From assembly GCF_002222595.2 (NCBI RefSeq), contig NZ_CP022413.2, positions 822,001 through 886,000 of the forward strand: a stretch of DNA of 64,000 bases. Direction: 5' to 3'. Positions 19,500 through 27,739 of this stretch are shown here, in pieces. The notes under the pieces are model-generated. The model was not told where the DNA came from. It was given only the letters and a program-made list of their open reading frames with translations, and made no database searches. The translations under genes were made by a program, and so were the position numbers. Origin of the DNA: Blautia hansenii DSM 20583 (lineage in GTDB: Bacteria; Bacillota; Clostridia; Lachnospirales; Lachnospiraceae). How positions within the stretch are numbered: position 1 is the first letter of the stretch; each line of letters begins with the position of its first letter.

Positions 19500-19647
19500 G
19501 ACGATTACCTATTACAAATCAAAAATTATAGATACATTTACGCTCAGTCTGCGCTCCCTTTGAGCCTGAGGTCTCAAAGCGTACTCGACAAATTCGCAAA
19601 ATATATCTATAATTTTGATTATGCAGTAATGGGTAGTCGTCTTTTTT
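19500..19647. repeat. Structured intergenic repeat, copy A (hairpin with conserved core)
   Basis: A 142-base extended inverted repeat. Outer arms GACGATTACC (19500-19509) and GGGTAGTCGTC (19631-19641), inner arms around AATTATAGATA and TATCTATAATT, then TTTTTT. The loop holds a 57-base core (19541-19597) that recurs as 57276-57332 on the opposite strand with 49 of 57 bases identical. Inside the core CTTTGAG and CTCAAAG form a hairpin whose upper pairs are CC/GG here. It lies between convergent thrE and arcC and probably terminates both. Confidence 0.8.
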
Positions 19648-19704
19648 ATTTTGAGAGAGTTTAATTTAAAATAATATCGTGCCATATTTACATTATAAAA
19701 AACT

Positions 19705-20637
19705 CTATGCTGTTACAATCGTGCCTGTTTTACCCAGATATCCGTCCTTTGCTTTTGCAATGGAGGTAATAATGGCTTTTCTGCCCGGTTTGGCTTCTAC
19801 GAAGTCGATAGAAGCCTGAATTTTGGGCAGCATCGTGTAGTCTTCAAATTGCCCTTCTTCCATGTATTCTTTTAATTCGGCAGAAGTCACTTCGTGAAGT
19901 GCTTTTTCCTGTGTTGTTTCGTAATTTACAGAAACACAGTCTACGCTTGTTAAAATCAGGAGAATATCAGCGTCCAGTTCATCTGCCAGTTTTTCGCTGA
20001 TTAAGTCTTTTTCAATGACTGCACTTGCTCCGGTAAGCTCTTCATTTTGTTCTAAAACGGGAATTCCGCCTCCTCCGGCGGCAATGACAACCTGTCCTGC
20101 ATCAAATAAGGTTTTGATTGCGTCAATTTCAATAATCTTGTCCGGCTTTGGGGCGGCTACAATTCTGCGATATCCCTGTTCTGTTTTGGTTACATAATTT
20201 CCCTTTTTCTCTTCTTGGAAAGCTTCTTCCTCTGTCAGCGTTCTTCCGATAACTTTTACCGGTTCATGAAAAGCATCGTCATAAGGGTCTACGGTAACCT
20301 GTGTTAAAACAGTGCTGACCGGTTTATAAATACCCCTGCGAAGAAGCTCTGCTCTTAAAGCGTTTTGGATATCATAACCAATGTAGCCCTGACTCATGGC
20401 AGAGCATACAGACATGGGAACGGCAGTAAAATCAGGATGTACCTTTCCAAATTCGTTCATGGCAGTGTGTATCATGCCAATCTGAGGTGCATTGCTGTGT
20501 GTAATTACCAGATTAAGTCCGCATTCAATTAAATCTGCTAAAATTTTAGCGGAAGATTTTGTGGCACATTTTTGCTCCGGAAGTGTTGTGCCGAGAGCTC
20601 TGTGTCCAAGCGCTACTACTACTTTCTTTTTGCCCAT
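19705..20637 (-). CDS. arcC: Carbamate kinase
   Basis: Converts carbamoyl phosphate and ADP to ATP, ammonia and carbon dioxide in fermentative arginine, agmatine or purine degradation. Length 310 is standard. The family start KVVVALGHRALG, the nucleotide segment VVIAAGGGGIPV and the C-terminal KAIITSIAKA...GKTGTIV are present. LGHRAL replaces the more usual GGNAL. No arginine deiminase or ornithine carbamoyltransferase gene is adjacent, so the source pathway is unknown. It is transcribed from its own promoter (20678-20706). Confidence 0.94.
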   Translation of the reverse strand: MGKKKVVVALGHRALGTTLPEQKCATKSSAKILADLIECGLNLVITHSNAPQIGMIHTAMNEFGKVHPDFTAVPMSVCSAMSQGYIGYDIQNALRAELLRRGIYKPVSTVLTQVTVDPYDDAFHEPVKVIGRTLTEEEAFQEEKKGNYVTKTEQGYRRIVAAPKPDKIIEIDAIKTLFDAGQVVIAAGGGGIPVLEQNEELTGASAVIEKDLISEKLADELDADILLILTSVDCVSVNYETTQEKALHEVTSAELKEYMEEGQFEDYTMLPKIQASIDFVEAKPGRKAIITSIAKAKDGYLGKTGTIVTA

Positions 20638-20660
20638 AAAATAAGTCCTTCTTTCCTATC

Positions 20661-20676
20661 GTTTATAGTTATAAAC
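20661..20676. promoter_or_regulatory. Inverted repeat in the arcC leader (possible operator)
   Basis: GTTTATAGTTATAAAC: arms GTTTATA and TATAAAC around GT. It lies between the arcC -10 box and start codon on the minus strand, where a repressor could block transcription. The regulator is unknown. Confidence 0.45.
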
Positions 20677-20677
20677 C

Positions 20678-20706
20678 ATTATATCGGTTACGGAAAAGAA
20701 AAGCAA
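20678..20706 (-). promoter_or_regulatory. Promoter of arcC
   Basis: On the minus strand, TTGCTT (20706-20701), a 17-base spacer and TATAAT (20683-20678). Confidence 0.65.
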
Positions 20707-20708
20707 CA

Positions 20709-20736
20709 GAAAAAACCCGATACAAAAGTATCGGGT
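20709..20736 (-). terminator. Terminator downstream of the M42 peptidase gene
   Basis: ACCCGATAC and GTATCGGGT form a perfect 9-bp stem with an AAAA/TTTT loop. The minus-strand T-run is 20714-20709. It lies 134 bases after the peptidase stop and just upstream of the arcC -35 box, insulating arcC. I see no gene in the 20741-20866 spacer. Confidence 0.8.
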
Positions 20737-20869
20737 CTTTCCAACTTGAGGGGGGAGATAGTGAGTGGTTTATCAACTATCCATGTTCCATTATAAGGAC
20801 AAAATATGAGGAAATTATGTCGGTTTTATAAAAAAAATGAAAACTCTCTTAAGAAAAATTAAAAGAAGC

Positions 20870-21901
20870 TTATCCTAAATAAGATTTTAAAAGTAAAAAG
20901 GTATTTTTTACACCGTCTACGTGGCTTCGCTCATAGCCATGGGAGGCGTAGACACCTGCACCGATAAGCCCGTGACGCACATCATAGCCTGCCCGCAGAG
21001 CCGCTTCTGCATCCGAGCCATAATGAGGATAAACATCTACGGCAAAATCTGCTCCTGCATTTTTTGCAGCAGAAATTAAATCACTGACAAGCTGGTAATT
21101 ATAAGGACCGCCGCTGTCCTTGGCACAGATAGATACCTGATGCTCTTTACAATTTAAGCCGTCTCCCACGCAGCCCATATCAACCGATAAAACCTCTGTG
21201 ACACCCGCAGGAATAGAAGCAGAGCCTCCATGTCCAACCTCCTCATATACGGTGAAATGCTGATAGAGCTTTCTTTTTGGACAAATTCGGTTATCCTTTA
21301 AATATTTGGCATAGCCCATTAAAATAGCTGCACTTAATTTATCATCCAGAAAACGGCTTTTGATAAATCCGCTTTTGGTAATGGTTGTGCGTGGGCAGAA
21401 GCAAACAATATCCCCTGTCATAATACCCAGCGCTTCGGTGTCTGCTTTTGAGAAAACCTTTTCGTCAGGGACAATTTCCATGACATCAAAACTTCTGGAA
21501 GTTTCATCGTATTTTCCGTTTACATGAATGGAAGCATTGCAAAGCTGGCACGTACCTTCATAAGCGCCGGAAAAACGTGTGATAATTTTACAGTTTTCCC
21601 CTTCTGCATTATTGGCATTCATACCTCCCAGCGGAGAAATGGCAAGTCTGCCGTTTGCTTTAACCTCTGTAACAATAGCGCCCAGCGTATCCACATGAGC
21701 TTCCAGAAAAACGGCATTTTCAGCATCTGTTCCGCCTAAATCTACCAAGACGCCGCCTTTTACCGTCTGTGTGGGAGTATAGCCCATTGCCTTATATTCA
21801 TCCATGAGATAGTCCGTTACATTTTTTGTATAGCCTGTCGGGCTGTCAATGGACAATAATTTTTGTAATTGTTCTAAAATATAATCCGTGTATTTTTCCA
21901 T
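20870..21901 (-). CDS. M42 family metallopeptidase (glutamyl aminopeptidase/endoglucanase M type)
   Basis: Cytoplasmic dinuclear metal aminopeptidase of 343 residues. Putative metal and catalytic residues are visible: EAHVDTLGA (His, Asp), FLDDKLSAA (bridging Asp), VYEEVGHGGS (Glu-Glu) and the terminal SHGYERSH (His). No signal peptide. The gene is monocistronic, with AGGAGG upstream on the minus strand. The true substrate cannot be told from sequence. Confidence 0.9.
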   Translation of the reverse strand: MEKYTDYILEQLQKLLSIDSPTGYTKNVTDYLMDEYKAMGYTPTQTVKGGVLVDLGGTDAENAVFLEAHVDTLGAIVTEVKANGRLAISPLGGMNANNAEGENCKIITRFSGAYEGTCQLCNASIHVNGKYDETSRSFDVMEIVPDEKVFSKADTEALGIMTGDIVCFCPRTTITKSGFIKSRFLDDKLSAAILMGYAKYLKDNRICPKRKLYQHFTVYEEVGHGGSASIPAGVTEVLSVDMGCVGDGLNCKEHQVSICAKDSGGPYNYQLVSDLISAAKNAGADFAVDVYPHYGSDAEAALRAGYDVRHGLIGAGVYASHGYERSHVDGVKNTFLLLKSYLG

Positions 21902-22043
21902 GATTTCAATCCTCCTATTGCTCCCATTGTAGCTTTTCCGTTATATTACGTCAAGAAAAAGAAAATTGTAGTAGAAAAATTCATTCATTCCATATATAAT
22001 AGAAATAGTATGGACATATTAAAGACAAGGAGGAATATAACCC

Positions 22044-23207
22044 ATGTATGATATGAAAATTTCAGACTCTGTTGTGTATATCGGAGTAAATGATAAAACC
22101 ATTGATTTGTTTGAAAGTCAGTATAAGGTACCAAATGGAGTTTCTTACAATTCTTATGTAATTTTAGATGAAAAAGTAGCTGTTATGGATACTGTGGATA
22201 AACGTGCCACAGAGCAATGGATGGAAAATTTATCTCAGGCGTTAAACGGCCGCAGTGTGGATTACCTTGTAGTCTCTCATTTAGAGCCGGATCATGCGTC
22301 TAATGTTCAGAAATTAGCTGAATTATATCCGGATATGAAAATTGTGGGAAATGCAAAAATCTTTTCTATGCTTCCTCAGTTTTTCAGCATGGACCTTTCA
22401 GACAGAAGCGTTGTGGTAAAAGAAGGAGATACTTTAAGCCTTGGAAGTCACACCTTACAGTTCTTTATGGCGCCGATGGTTCACTGGCCGGAGGTTATGG
22501 TAGAGTATGAACAGTCTGAAAAAATTCTGTTTTCCGCAGACGGATTTGGAAAATTCGGCGCTCTTGATGTGGAAGAAGACTGGACAGACGAGGCCAGAAG
22601 ATATTTTATCAATATTGTAGGAAAATACGGCACACAGGTACAGAATTTATTGAAGAAAGCGGCGACTCTGGATATTCAGACAATTTGTCCCCTTCATGGA
22701 CCTGTTTTAAAAGAAAATCTGGGCTATTATATTGAAAAATATCTTACATGGAGCAGTTATGAGCCGGAAGAGGAAGGCGTGGTAATTGCTTACGCATCTA
22801 TTCACGGAAATACGGCAAAAGCAGCCGAAAAGATGGCTGAGATTTTAAAAGAAAAAGGTGCGAAGGCAGTTTGCTGCTTTGATTTGGCGAGAGATGATAT
22901 GGCAGAGGCAGTAGCAGAAGCATTCCGCTATGACAAGCTGGTAATCATGTCTCCGACTTATGACGGAGCGTTGTTCCCTTGCATGGAAGACTTTTTATAT
23001 CACTTAAAAGTAAAAACTTACAAAAAGAGAACCGTAGGTATTGTGGAAAACGGTTCATGGGCGCCTATGGCCGGAAAATTGATGAAGGCTTATCTGGAAG
23101 CAATGAAAGACGTTCAGATTTGTGAGCCGGTTGTCAGCATCAAATCTGTAATGAAAGAAGCTGATGAGAAAAATCTGGAGACTCTGGCAGAGGCTTTACT
23201 GGGGTAA
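22044..23207 (+). CDS. FprA-type flavodiiron protein
   Basis: A-type flavoprotein that reduces oxygen (and sometimes nitric oxide) to protect anaerobes. The N-terminal metallo-beta-lactamase-like domain carries the diiron ligands HLEPDH (H79, E81, D83, H84). The C-terminal flavodoxin domain (from about residue 250) has the FMN loop SIHGNTAKAA. Length 387 fits the short form without rubredoxin. It has AAGGAGG upstream and lies 50 bases before nrdR. Confidence 0.95.
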   Translation: MYDMKISDSVVYIGVNDKTIDLFESQYKVPNGVSYNSYVILDEKVAVMDTVDKRATEQWMENLSQALNGRSVDYLVVSHLEPDHASNVQKLAELYPDMKIVGNAKIFSMLPQFFSMDLSDRSVVVKEGDTLSLGSHTLQFFMAPMVHWPEVMVEYEQSEKILFSADGFGKFGALDVEEDWTDEARRYFINIVGKYGTQVQNLLKKAATLDIQTICPLHGPVLKENLGYYIEKYLTWSSYEPEEEGVVIAYASIHGNTAKAAEKMAEILKEKGAKAVCCFDLARDDMAEAVAEAFRYDKLVIMSPTYDGALFPCMEDFLYHLKVKTYKKRTVGIVENGSWAPMAGKLMKAYLEAMKDVQICEPVVSIKSVMKEADEKNLETLAEALLG

Positions 23208-23257
23208 GAAATCAAAATCTGTGGAGATAAAACTACAAAAGACAGGAGGACTTTGCC

Positions 23258-23707
23258 ATGAAGTGTCCGTTTTGCGGTCAGGAAAATACAAGAGTTATCG
23301 ACTCAAGACCTGTACCGGATAATAATTCTATAAGACGAAGACGTCAGTGTGATGAATGTGGGAAGCGTTTTACAACGTATGAAAAAATTGAAACAATTCC
23401 CCTTGTGGTAATCAAAAAAGACCAGAGCAGAGAGCAATATGACCGTTCGAAAATTCAGGGAGGCGTTACACGTGCCTGCTATAAACGACCGATTTCCGTA
23501 AAGAAAATCGAAGAATTGATTGATGATATTGAAACCGAAATTTTCAATAAGGAAGAGCGGGAAATTCCAAGTACACTGATAGGGGAAATTGTTATGGACA
23601 AGCTCAAGGAGCTGGATGCAGTGGCTTATGTCCGATTTGCGTCTGTATATCGGGAATTCAAAGATATTGATACCTTTATGGACGAATTAAAGAAAATGAT
23701 GAATTAA
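23258..23707 (+). CDS. nrdR: Transcriptional repressor NrdR
   Basis: Zinc-ribbon plus ATP-cone repressor of ribonucleotide reductase genes, sensing ATP/dATP. Zinc ligands C3, C6, C31 and C34 are visible, then the ATP-cone beginning VVIKKDQSREQYDRSK. Length 149 is standard. No nrd gene or obvious pair of NrdR boxes is in this window. A strong hairpin closes the gene. Confidence 0.97.
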   Translation: MKCPFCGQENTRVIDSRPVPDNNSIRRRRQCDECGKRFTTYEKIETIPLVVIKKDQSREQYDRSKIQGGVTRACYKRPISVKKIEELIDDIETEIFNKEEREIPSTLIGEIVMDKLKELDAVAYVRFASVYREFKDIDTFMDELKKMMN

Positions 23708-23710
23708 AAA

Positions 23711-23766
23711 GGGAGTTGTTGCTTTAAAAATATTCGAGATATGAATTTAAAGCGACAACTCCTTTG
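23711..23766. terminator. Bidirectional terminator between nrdR and DUF4364 gene
   Basis: A 17-bp stem: 23712-23728 (begins GGAGTTGTTGC) pairs with 23746-23762 (ends GACAACTCC) with one G-T pair. It separates convergent genes. Confidence 0.85.
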
Positions 23767-23778
23767 CGTTATATTGTC

Positions 23779-24291
23779 TTACATTAAGAATTCAATGAGA
23801 TTTTCGTAAATATCCTGACTTTTTTCCTTCCAGTTCATACAGACGGCAGCAGCAGCTTCTTCTGTGGGAACTGCTATGGTTAAATCTACCACGGAAAAGT
23901 CATTTTTTTTCAAACGACAGCGTACGTGATAACCTTCGATTTCACTTTTGTAATAATCTGCAATAGCAGATAGTTCTTCTCGCATCTGAATAATATTTTC
24001 TTTGAAGAAAGCAGAAATATCAGATTTAATCCCATCGGAAATCTGATCCTCAAAGTAGGACAGTGTCTGTTTACCCTGAGCAGTAATCTCAAAGTAAGAG
24101 GAGTTTCGAATGGTTTTGGACTCAATCAGCTCTGAGTCAATCAGCTCTGAAATTGCCTGCTGGAGATGGAAATAGGTGGTATAGCCTTTATCCAGCACAA
24201 AACCGGATATCTGAGCATTCGTAAGCGGAAAATCCACTTTTTCCAACATATACAGAATAATCAGTTTATAGAGTGTGAGTGGCTCTGACAT
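23779..24291 (-). CDS. DUF4364 family protein (winged-helix, PadR-like)
   Basis: A 170-residue Clostridia-specific family. The N-terminal 75 residues look like a winged helix (LYKLIILYMLEKVDFPLTNAQISGFVLDKGYT), followed by a region that may serve dimerisation or sensing. It is read just after the radical SAM gene on the minus strand with a 3-base gap, so the two are probably one operon. Role unknown; a DNA-binding regulator is likely. Confidence 0.85.
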   Translation of the reverse strand: MSEPLTLYKLIILYMLEKVDFPLTNAQISGFVLDKGYTTYFHLQQAISELIDSELIESKTIRNSSYFEITAQGKQTLSYFEDQISDGIKSDISAFFKENIIQMREELSAIADYYKSEIEGYHVRCRLKKNDFSVVDLTIAVPTEEAAAAVCMNWKEKSQDIYENLIEFLM

Positions 24292-24294
24292 GAC

Positions 24295-25239
24295 TTAATC
24301 CTCCTTATTTTCCATTGGTTTATATTGTTTTCCCTGAAAAGCGTGCCGAAGCTTACATTCTCGGTGAAGGGTGTTTAGAACGGTTCTTTTTGCGCTGCTC
24401 CATAGAGGGGCAATGAGCAAATCCTTTGGACCGTCACCGGTGAGACGGTGAATGACAATTTCCGGATTAAGATGCTCCAGACAGTCTATGACAAGCTCCA
24501 AGTATTCCTCCATAGAGTATACCTGAAATTTTCCTGCCAGATAATCCTCTGCCAAATCGGTTCCTTTTAATACATGAAGAAGCTGCAATTTAATGCCCTG
24601 AATATCCCCGTGATTAAGATATTCTATGGTAGATAAAATATCGTTTTTGCTTTCGCCGGGAAGCCCTAAAATGGTATGTACAATCACATCCAGATTTCTT
24701 TTTCGAAGCTCTGAAACAGCCTGTTCAAAACAGGAAAGCGGATAGCCCCGACGAATATATCGGGCAGTGGTTTCGTGAATGGTTTGAAGACCTAATTCCA
24801 CCCATACAGGCTTTTTTTGATTTAACTCATCCAGAAGCTGTAAAATATCTTCACCCAGACAATCCGGTCTGGTTCCGATAGAAATTGCTACAATATCAGG
24901 GTGTGAAATCGCTTCCGTATAAATTTTTCGTAAGTAATCCACAGGAGCATAAGTATTGGTGTAGGCTTGAAAGTAAGCAATAAATTTTGCTACGCCCCGC
25001 TTTTGCCGAATAGAAGCTGCCTGCTTTTCAATCTGCTGTGTAATAGAGTCCTGACGACTGCCTGCAAAATCTCCTGAACCTCCTGCACTGCAAAAAATAC
25101 AGCCGCGGCTGCCAAGAGTTCCGTCACGATTGGGGCAGGTCATACCTGCGTCCAAAGCAACTTTATATATTTTTTCTCCAAATCGCTCCTTTAGCATATA
25201 ATCAAAAGAATGATATGGTTTTCCGTTCCAGTTTTCCAT
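24295..25239 (-). CDS. TIGR01212 family radical SAM protein (YtqA-like)
   Basis: Radical SAM protein of 314 residues. The 4Fe-4S ligands are in the N-terminal segment CPNRDGTLGSRGCIFC, the long-spaced cysteine pattern of this family. IGTRPD and ELGLQT follow, as in the Elp3/HemN-like radical SAM barrel. The substrate of the family is not settled, though some relatives modify tRNA. It is transcribed divergently from the solute-binding lipoprotein gene. Confidence 0.88.
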   Translation of the reverse strand: MENWNGKPYHSFDYMLKERFGEKIYKVALDAGMTCPNRDGTLGSRGCIFCSAGGSGDFAGSRQDSITQQIEKQAASIRQKRGVAKFIAYFQAYTNTYAPVDYLRKIYTEAISHPDIVAISIGTRPDCLGEDILQLLDELNQKKPVWVELGLQTIHETTARYIRRGYPLSCFEQAVSELRKRNLDVIVHTILGLPGESKNDILSTIEYLNHGDIQGIKLQLLHVLKGTDLAEDYLAGKFQVYSMEEYLELVIDCLEHLNPEIVIHRLTGDGPKDLLIAPLWSSAKRTVLNTLHRECKLRHAFQGKQYKPMENKED

Positions 25240-25343
25240 AAGAAATCCTTCCTTTTTTTCTTCTTTCTATATCATACCATTGGAAAAATTCTTTTACAAG
25301 AGAAAGAATAAGACAGAAATCGAGTCTGCCATTCCCGATATCG

Positions 25344-25373
25344 TTGACAAAGGTTTTCAATTTGTGGTAATGT
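25344..25373 (+). promoter_or_regulatory. Promoter of the one-lobe binding protein
   Basis: TTGACA at 25344-25349, an 18-base spacer and TAATGT at 25368-25373. The ATG is 37 bases downstream. Confidence 0.6.
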
Positions 25374-25409
25374 GAACTTAAATAAATGGAAAGATAATGG
25401 GATAGACGT

Positions 25410-25967
25410 ATGAGAAAAAGTGCCAAGAAAGTAATAAGTATTTTGTGCTGTATGACCGTGCTCCTTACAGGACTGAGCGGATGCAGCTTAGGAAAAGAAA
25501 AAGCAAGACCAATAGAAAGCGGAACTTTAAAGGTAGGTATGAACTTGCAGATTGATAAAATGTGTTATGTGCCATCGCAAAGCAGTATGCCTGAGGGTTT
25601 TGAAGTAGAAGTAGCACAGAAAATCGCAGAAAAGCTGGAGCTGAAGCTGGAGATTGTAGATACATCAGAGGAAAATCTTTTGAAATCCTTGGATGCGGAA
25701 CTATATGACTGTGTCATATCAGCAGTGGGGCTTGCAGACTGGAATAAGAGCCATTATTCCTACACTGATGCTTATGCAGACATTGCAGAGGTAAAAGATG
25801 TAATAGGAAAAAACACAGAAGATACAAAAATTGCGGTTTTTACGAAAAAAGGTAATCCTATGGCGAAAGAAATCAATAAAAAATTAGTTGAACTCAGAAA
25901 AGACGGAAGTATCGGAGAGATTTCAAAAAAATATTTTGAAAAGGATATCAGTATTCCGGTTCAATAA
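25410..25967 (+). CDS. Lipoprotein resembling one lobe of an amino-acid ABC transporter binding protein
   Basis: 185 residues with a lipoprotein signal ending LSGC (C25). Residues about 38-120 match the first half of a SBP_bac_3 domain (TLKVGMN...GFEVEVAQKIAEKLELKLEIVD...YDCVISAVGLADWNK...YSYTDAYAD). The text then jumps to the family's C-terminal segment (IAVFTKKGNPMAKEINKKL...GSIGEISKKYF). The roughly 90-residue second lobe is missing, yet the frame is clean and both ends are conserved, so it looks like a stable single lobe and not a fresh pseudogene. No permease or ATPase lies beside it. Function unknown. Confidence 0.8.
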   Translation: MRKSAKKVISILCCMTVLLTGLSGCSLGKEKARPIESGTLKVGMNLQIDKMCYVPSQSSMPEGFEVEVAQKIAEKLELKLEIVDTSEENLLKSLDAELYDCVISAVGLADWNKSHYSYTDAYADIAEVKDVIGKNTEDTKIAVFTKKGNPMAKEINKKLVELRKDGSIGEISKKYFEKDISIPVQ

Positions 25968-25974
25968 AAAAATG

Positions 25975-26020
25975 CGAGAGGAAACAGGGAAAATATGCCT
26001 GAAAAATCCTCTCGTTTTTT
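25975..26020 (+). terminator. Terminator after the one-lobe binding protein
   Basis: CGAGAGGA (25975-25982) pairs with TCCTCTCG (26007-26014), then TTTTTT. Confidence 0.85.
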
Positions 26021-26091
26021 GTATAAATTTACAGGCGGTTTTTTGAAAAAACAACTTGATTTTTCAAGGGTGTAATGTTAGCATAAAGATA

Positions 26092-26110
26092 TAGTTTAAT
26101 GGCTAAACTA
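26092..26110. promoter_or_regulatory. Inverted repeat upstream of the sugar isomerase (XylR/ROK-like operator)
   Basis: TAGTTTA-atggc-TAAACTA, a perfect 7-bp inverted repeat. A weak promoter (TTGATT 26056-26061, 17 bases, TAGCAT 26079-26084) would start transcription at the repeat. The half-site resembles the TTAGTTT of XylR-type (ROK) operators in Firmicutes. No ROK regulator is in the window. Confidence 0.5.
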
Positions 26111-26200
26111 AGTGTGACTGAACGAAACTTGAAAGCACATTTTTGAGAGTAAAAGGTGAGAGCCTTTCAGAAGAATAAAAATTTTCAGGAGGAAAAAAGT

Positions 26201-27679
26201 ATGAATTTATCAAACATGCCGGAATTAAAATTAGGTATTGTTGCAGTAAGCCGTGACTGTTTCCCGATGTCTTTGTCAGAAAACAGAAGAAAAGCAGTAG
26301 TAGAGGCTTACAAGAAAAATTTTAGCGGAGAAATTTTCGAATGCCCCACAGTTGTAGAAAGTGAAACAGATATGCTGAAGGCTGCTAAGGAATTAAGAGA
26401 AGCAGGCTGTAACGCACAGATTGTTTACCTTGGCAATTTTGGCCCTGAAACAGAGGAAACTATGCTGGTAAAAGCTTTCCATGGTCCATCCATGGTTGTG
26501 GCAGCGGCAGAAGAAGGAAATCTGGTACAAGGCAGAGGCGATGCTTACTGTGGAATGTTAAATGCCAGCTATAATTTAAAGCTGCGTAATTTAAACGCTT
26601 ATATTCCGGAATATCCTGTGGGAACGGCAGAAGAAATTGCAGAAATGATTAACGAATTTGCACCGATTGCAAGAGCTGTTGTTGCATTGAAAAATCTGAA
26701 AATTATTAGCTTTGGTCCAAGACCGGCAAACTTCCTTGCATGTAATGCACCGATTAAGAGATTATATGATTTAGGTGTAGAGATTGAAGAAAACTCTGAG
26801 CTTGATTTATTTGAAGCATTTAATAAACATGCAGATGACCCACGTATTCCTGACGTTGTAAAAGAAATGGAAGCAGAGTTAGGCGAAGGAAATATGAAAC
26901 CTGAAATCCTACCTAAGCTTGCACAGTATGAAATTACCTTATTAGACTGGGTAGAAGCACATAAAGGAAGCAGAAAATATGTAACGCTTACAACAAAATG
27001 CTGGCCTGCATTCCAGACACAGTTTGGATTTGTGCCATGTTATGTAAACAGTCGTCTGACAGACAGAGGAATTCCTGTTTCCTGTGAAGTGGATATTTGG
27101 GGAACATTAAGTGAATATATCGGTACAGTTATCAGTCAGGATACCGTTACCCTGCTGGATATTAACAACACAGTACCTTCTCATATTTATAATGAAGAAA
27201 TCAAAAACAAATATGACTATACACAGAAAGATACTTTCATGGGATTTCATTGCGGAAATACAGCGGCAAGCAAGCTGACAGCATGTTCCATGAAGTATCA
27301 GATGATTATGGCAAGAACCTTGCCGGAAGAAGTAACACAGGGTACTCTGGAAGGAGATATTATCCCCGGAGATATTACTTTCTATCGCTTACAGAGCACA
27401 GCAGACTGCAAGCTTCGTGCATACATTGCACAGGGTGAAGTACTTCCGGTGGCAACACAGAGCTTTGGGGGAATTGGTATTTTTGCAATTCCTGAAATGG
27501 GACGTTTCTATCGCCATGTGCTGATTGAAAAAAATTATCCTCATCACGGAGCGGTTGCTTTTGGACATTACGGAAAAACATTGTTTGAAGTATTTAAGTT
27601 CTTAGGCGTAGAGATTGATGAAATCAACTACAATCAGCCAAAAGGCGCATTATACCCAACAGAAAATCCATTTGCATAG
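26201..27679 (+). CDS. L-fucose/L-arabinose isomerase family protein (COG2407)
   Basis: Metal-dependent aldose-ketose isomerase-like protein of 492 residues. The ATG at 26201 has AGGAGG 5-10 bases upstream; the longer frame from 26156 has none. Candidate Mn ligands equivalent to FucI Glu, Asp and His are visible as SCEVDIWG, LLDINN and PHHGAVAFGH. A xylulokinase follows, so the enzyme probably makes a xylulose- or ribulose-type ketose, but the substrate is not provable from sequence. It is not the ordinary XylA or AraA. Confidence 0.82.
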   Translation: MNLSNMPELKLGIVAVSRDCFPMSLSENRRKAVVEAYKKNFSGEIFECPTVVESETDMLKAAKELREAGCNAQIVYLGNFGPETEETMLVKAFHGPSMVVAAAEEGNLVQGRGDAYCGMLNASYNLKLRNLNAYIPEYPVGTAEEIAEMINEFAPIARAVVALKNLKIISFGPRPANFLACNAPIKRLYDLGVEIEENSELDLFEAFNKHADDPRIPDVVKEMEAELGEGNMKPEILPKLAQYEITLLDWVEAHKGSRKYVTLTTKCWPAFQTQFGFVPCYVNSRLTDRGIPVSCEVDIWGTLSEYIGTVISQDTVTLLDINNTVPSHIYNEEIKNKYDYTQKDTFMGFHCGNTAASKLTACSMKYQMIMARTLPEEVTQGTLEGDIIPGDITFYRLQSTADCKLRAYIAQGEVLPVATQSFGGIGIFAIPEMGRFYRHVLIEKNYPHHGAVAFGHYGKTLFEVFKFLGVEIDEINYNQPKGALYPTENPFA

Positions 27680-27692
27680 ATATAATTACAGA

Positions 27693-27724
27693 GGCTGTCT
27701 TTCTACGGGCAGCCTTCATTGTTT
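27693..27724 (+). terminator. Hairpin between isomerase and xylulokinase genes
   Basis: GGCTGTC (27693-27699) pairs with GGCAGCC (27708-27714), followed by TTCATTGTTTT. It probably lets only part of the transcript continue into the kinase gene. Confidence 0.55.
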
Positions 27725-27739
27725 TACAGGAGGTTTGTT

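Noticed and set aside
26021..26200. Riboswitch before the sugar isomerase
   Set aside because: The inverted repeats are short and symmetric, typical of operators; no known riboswitch consensus.
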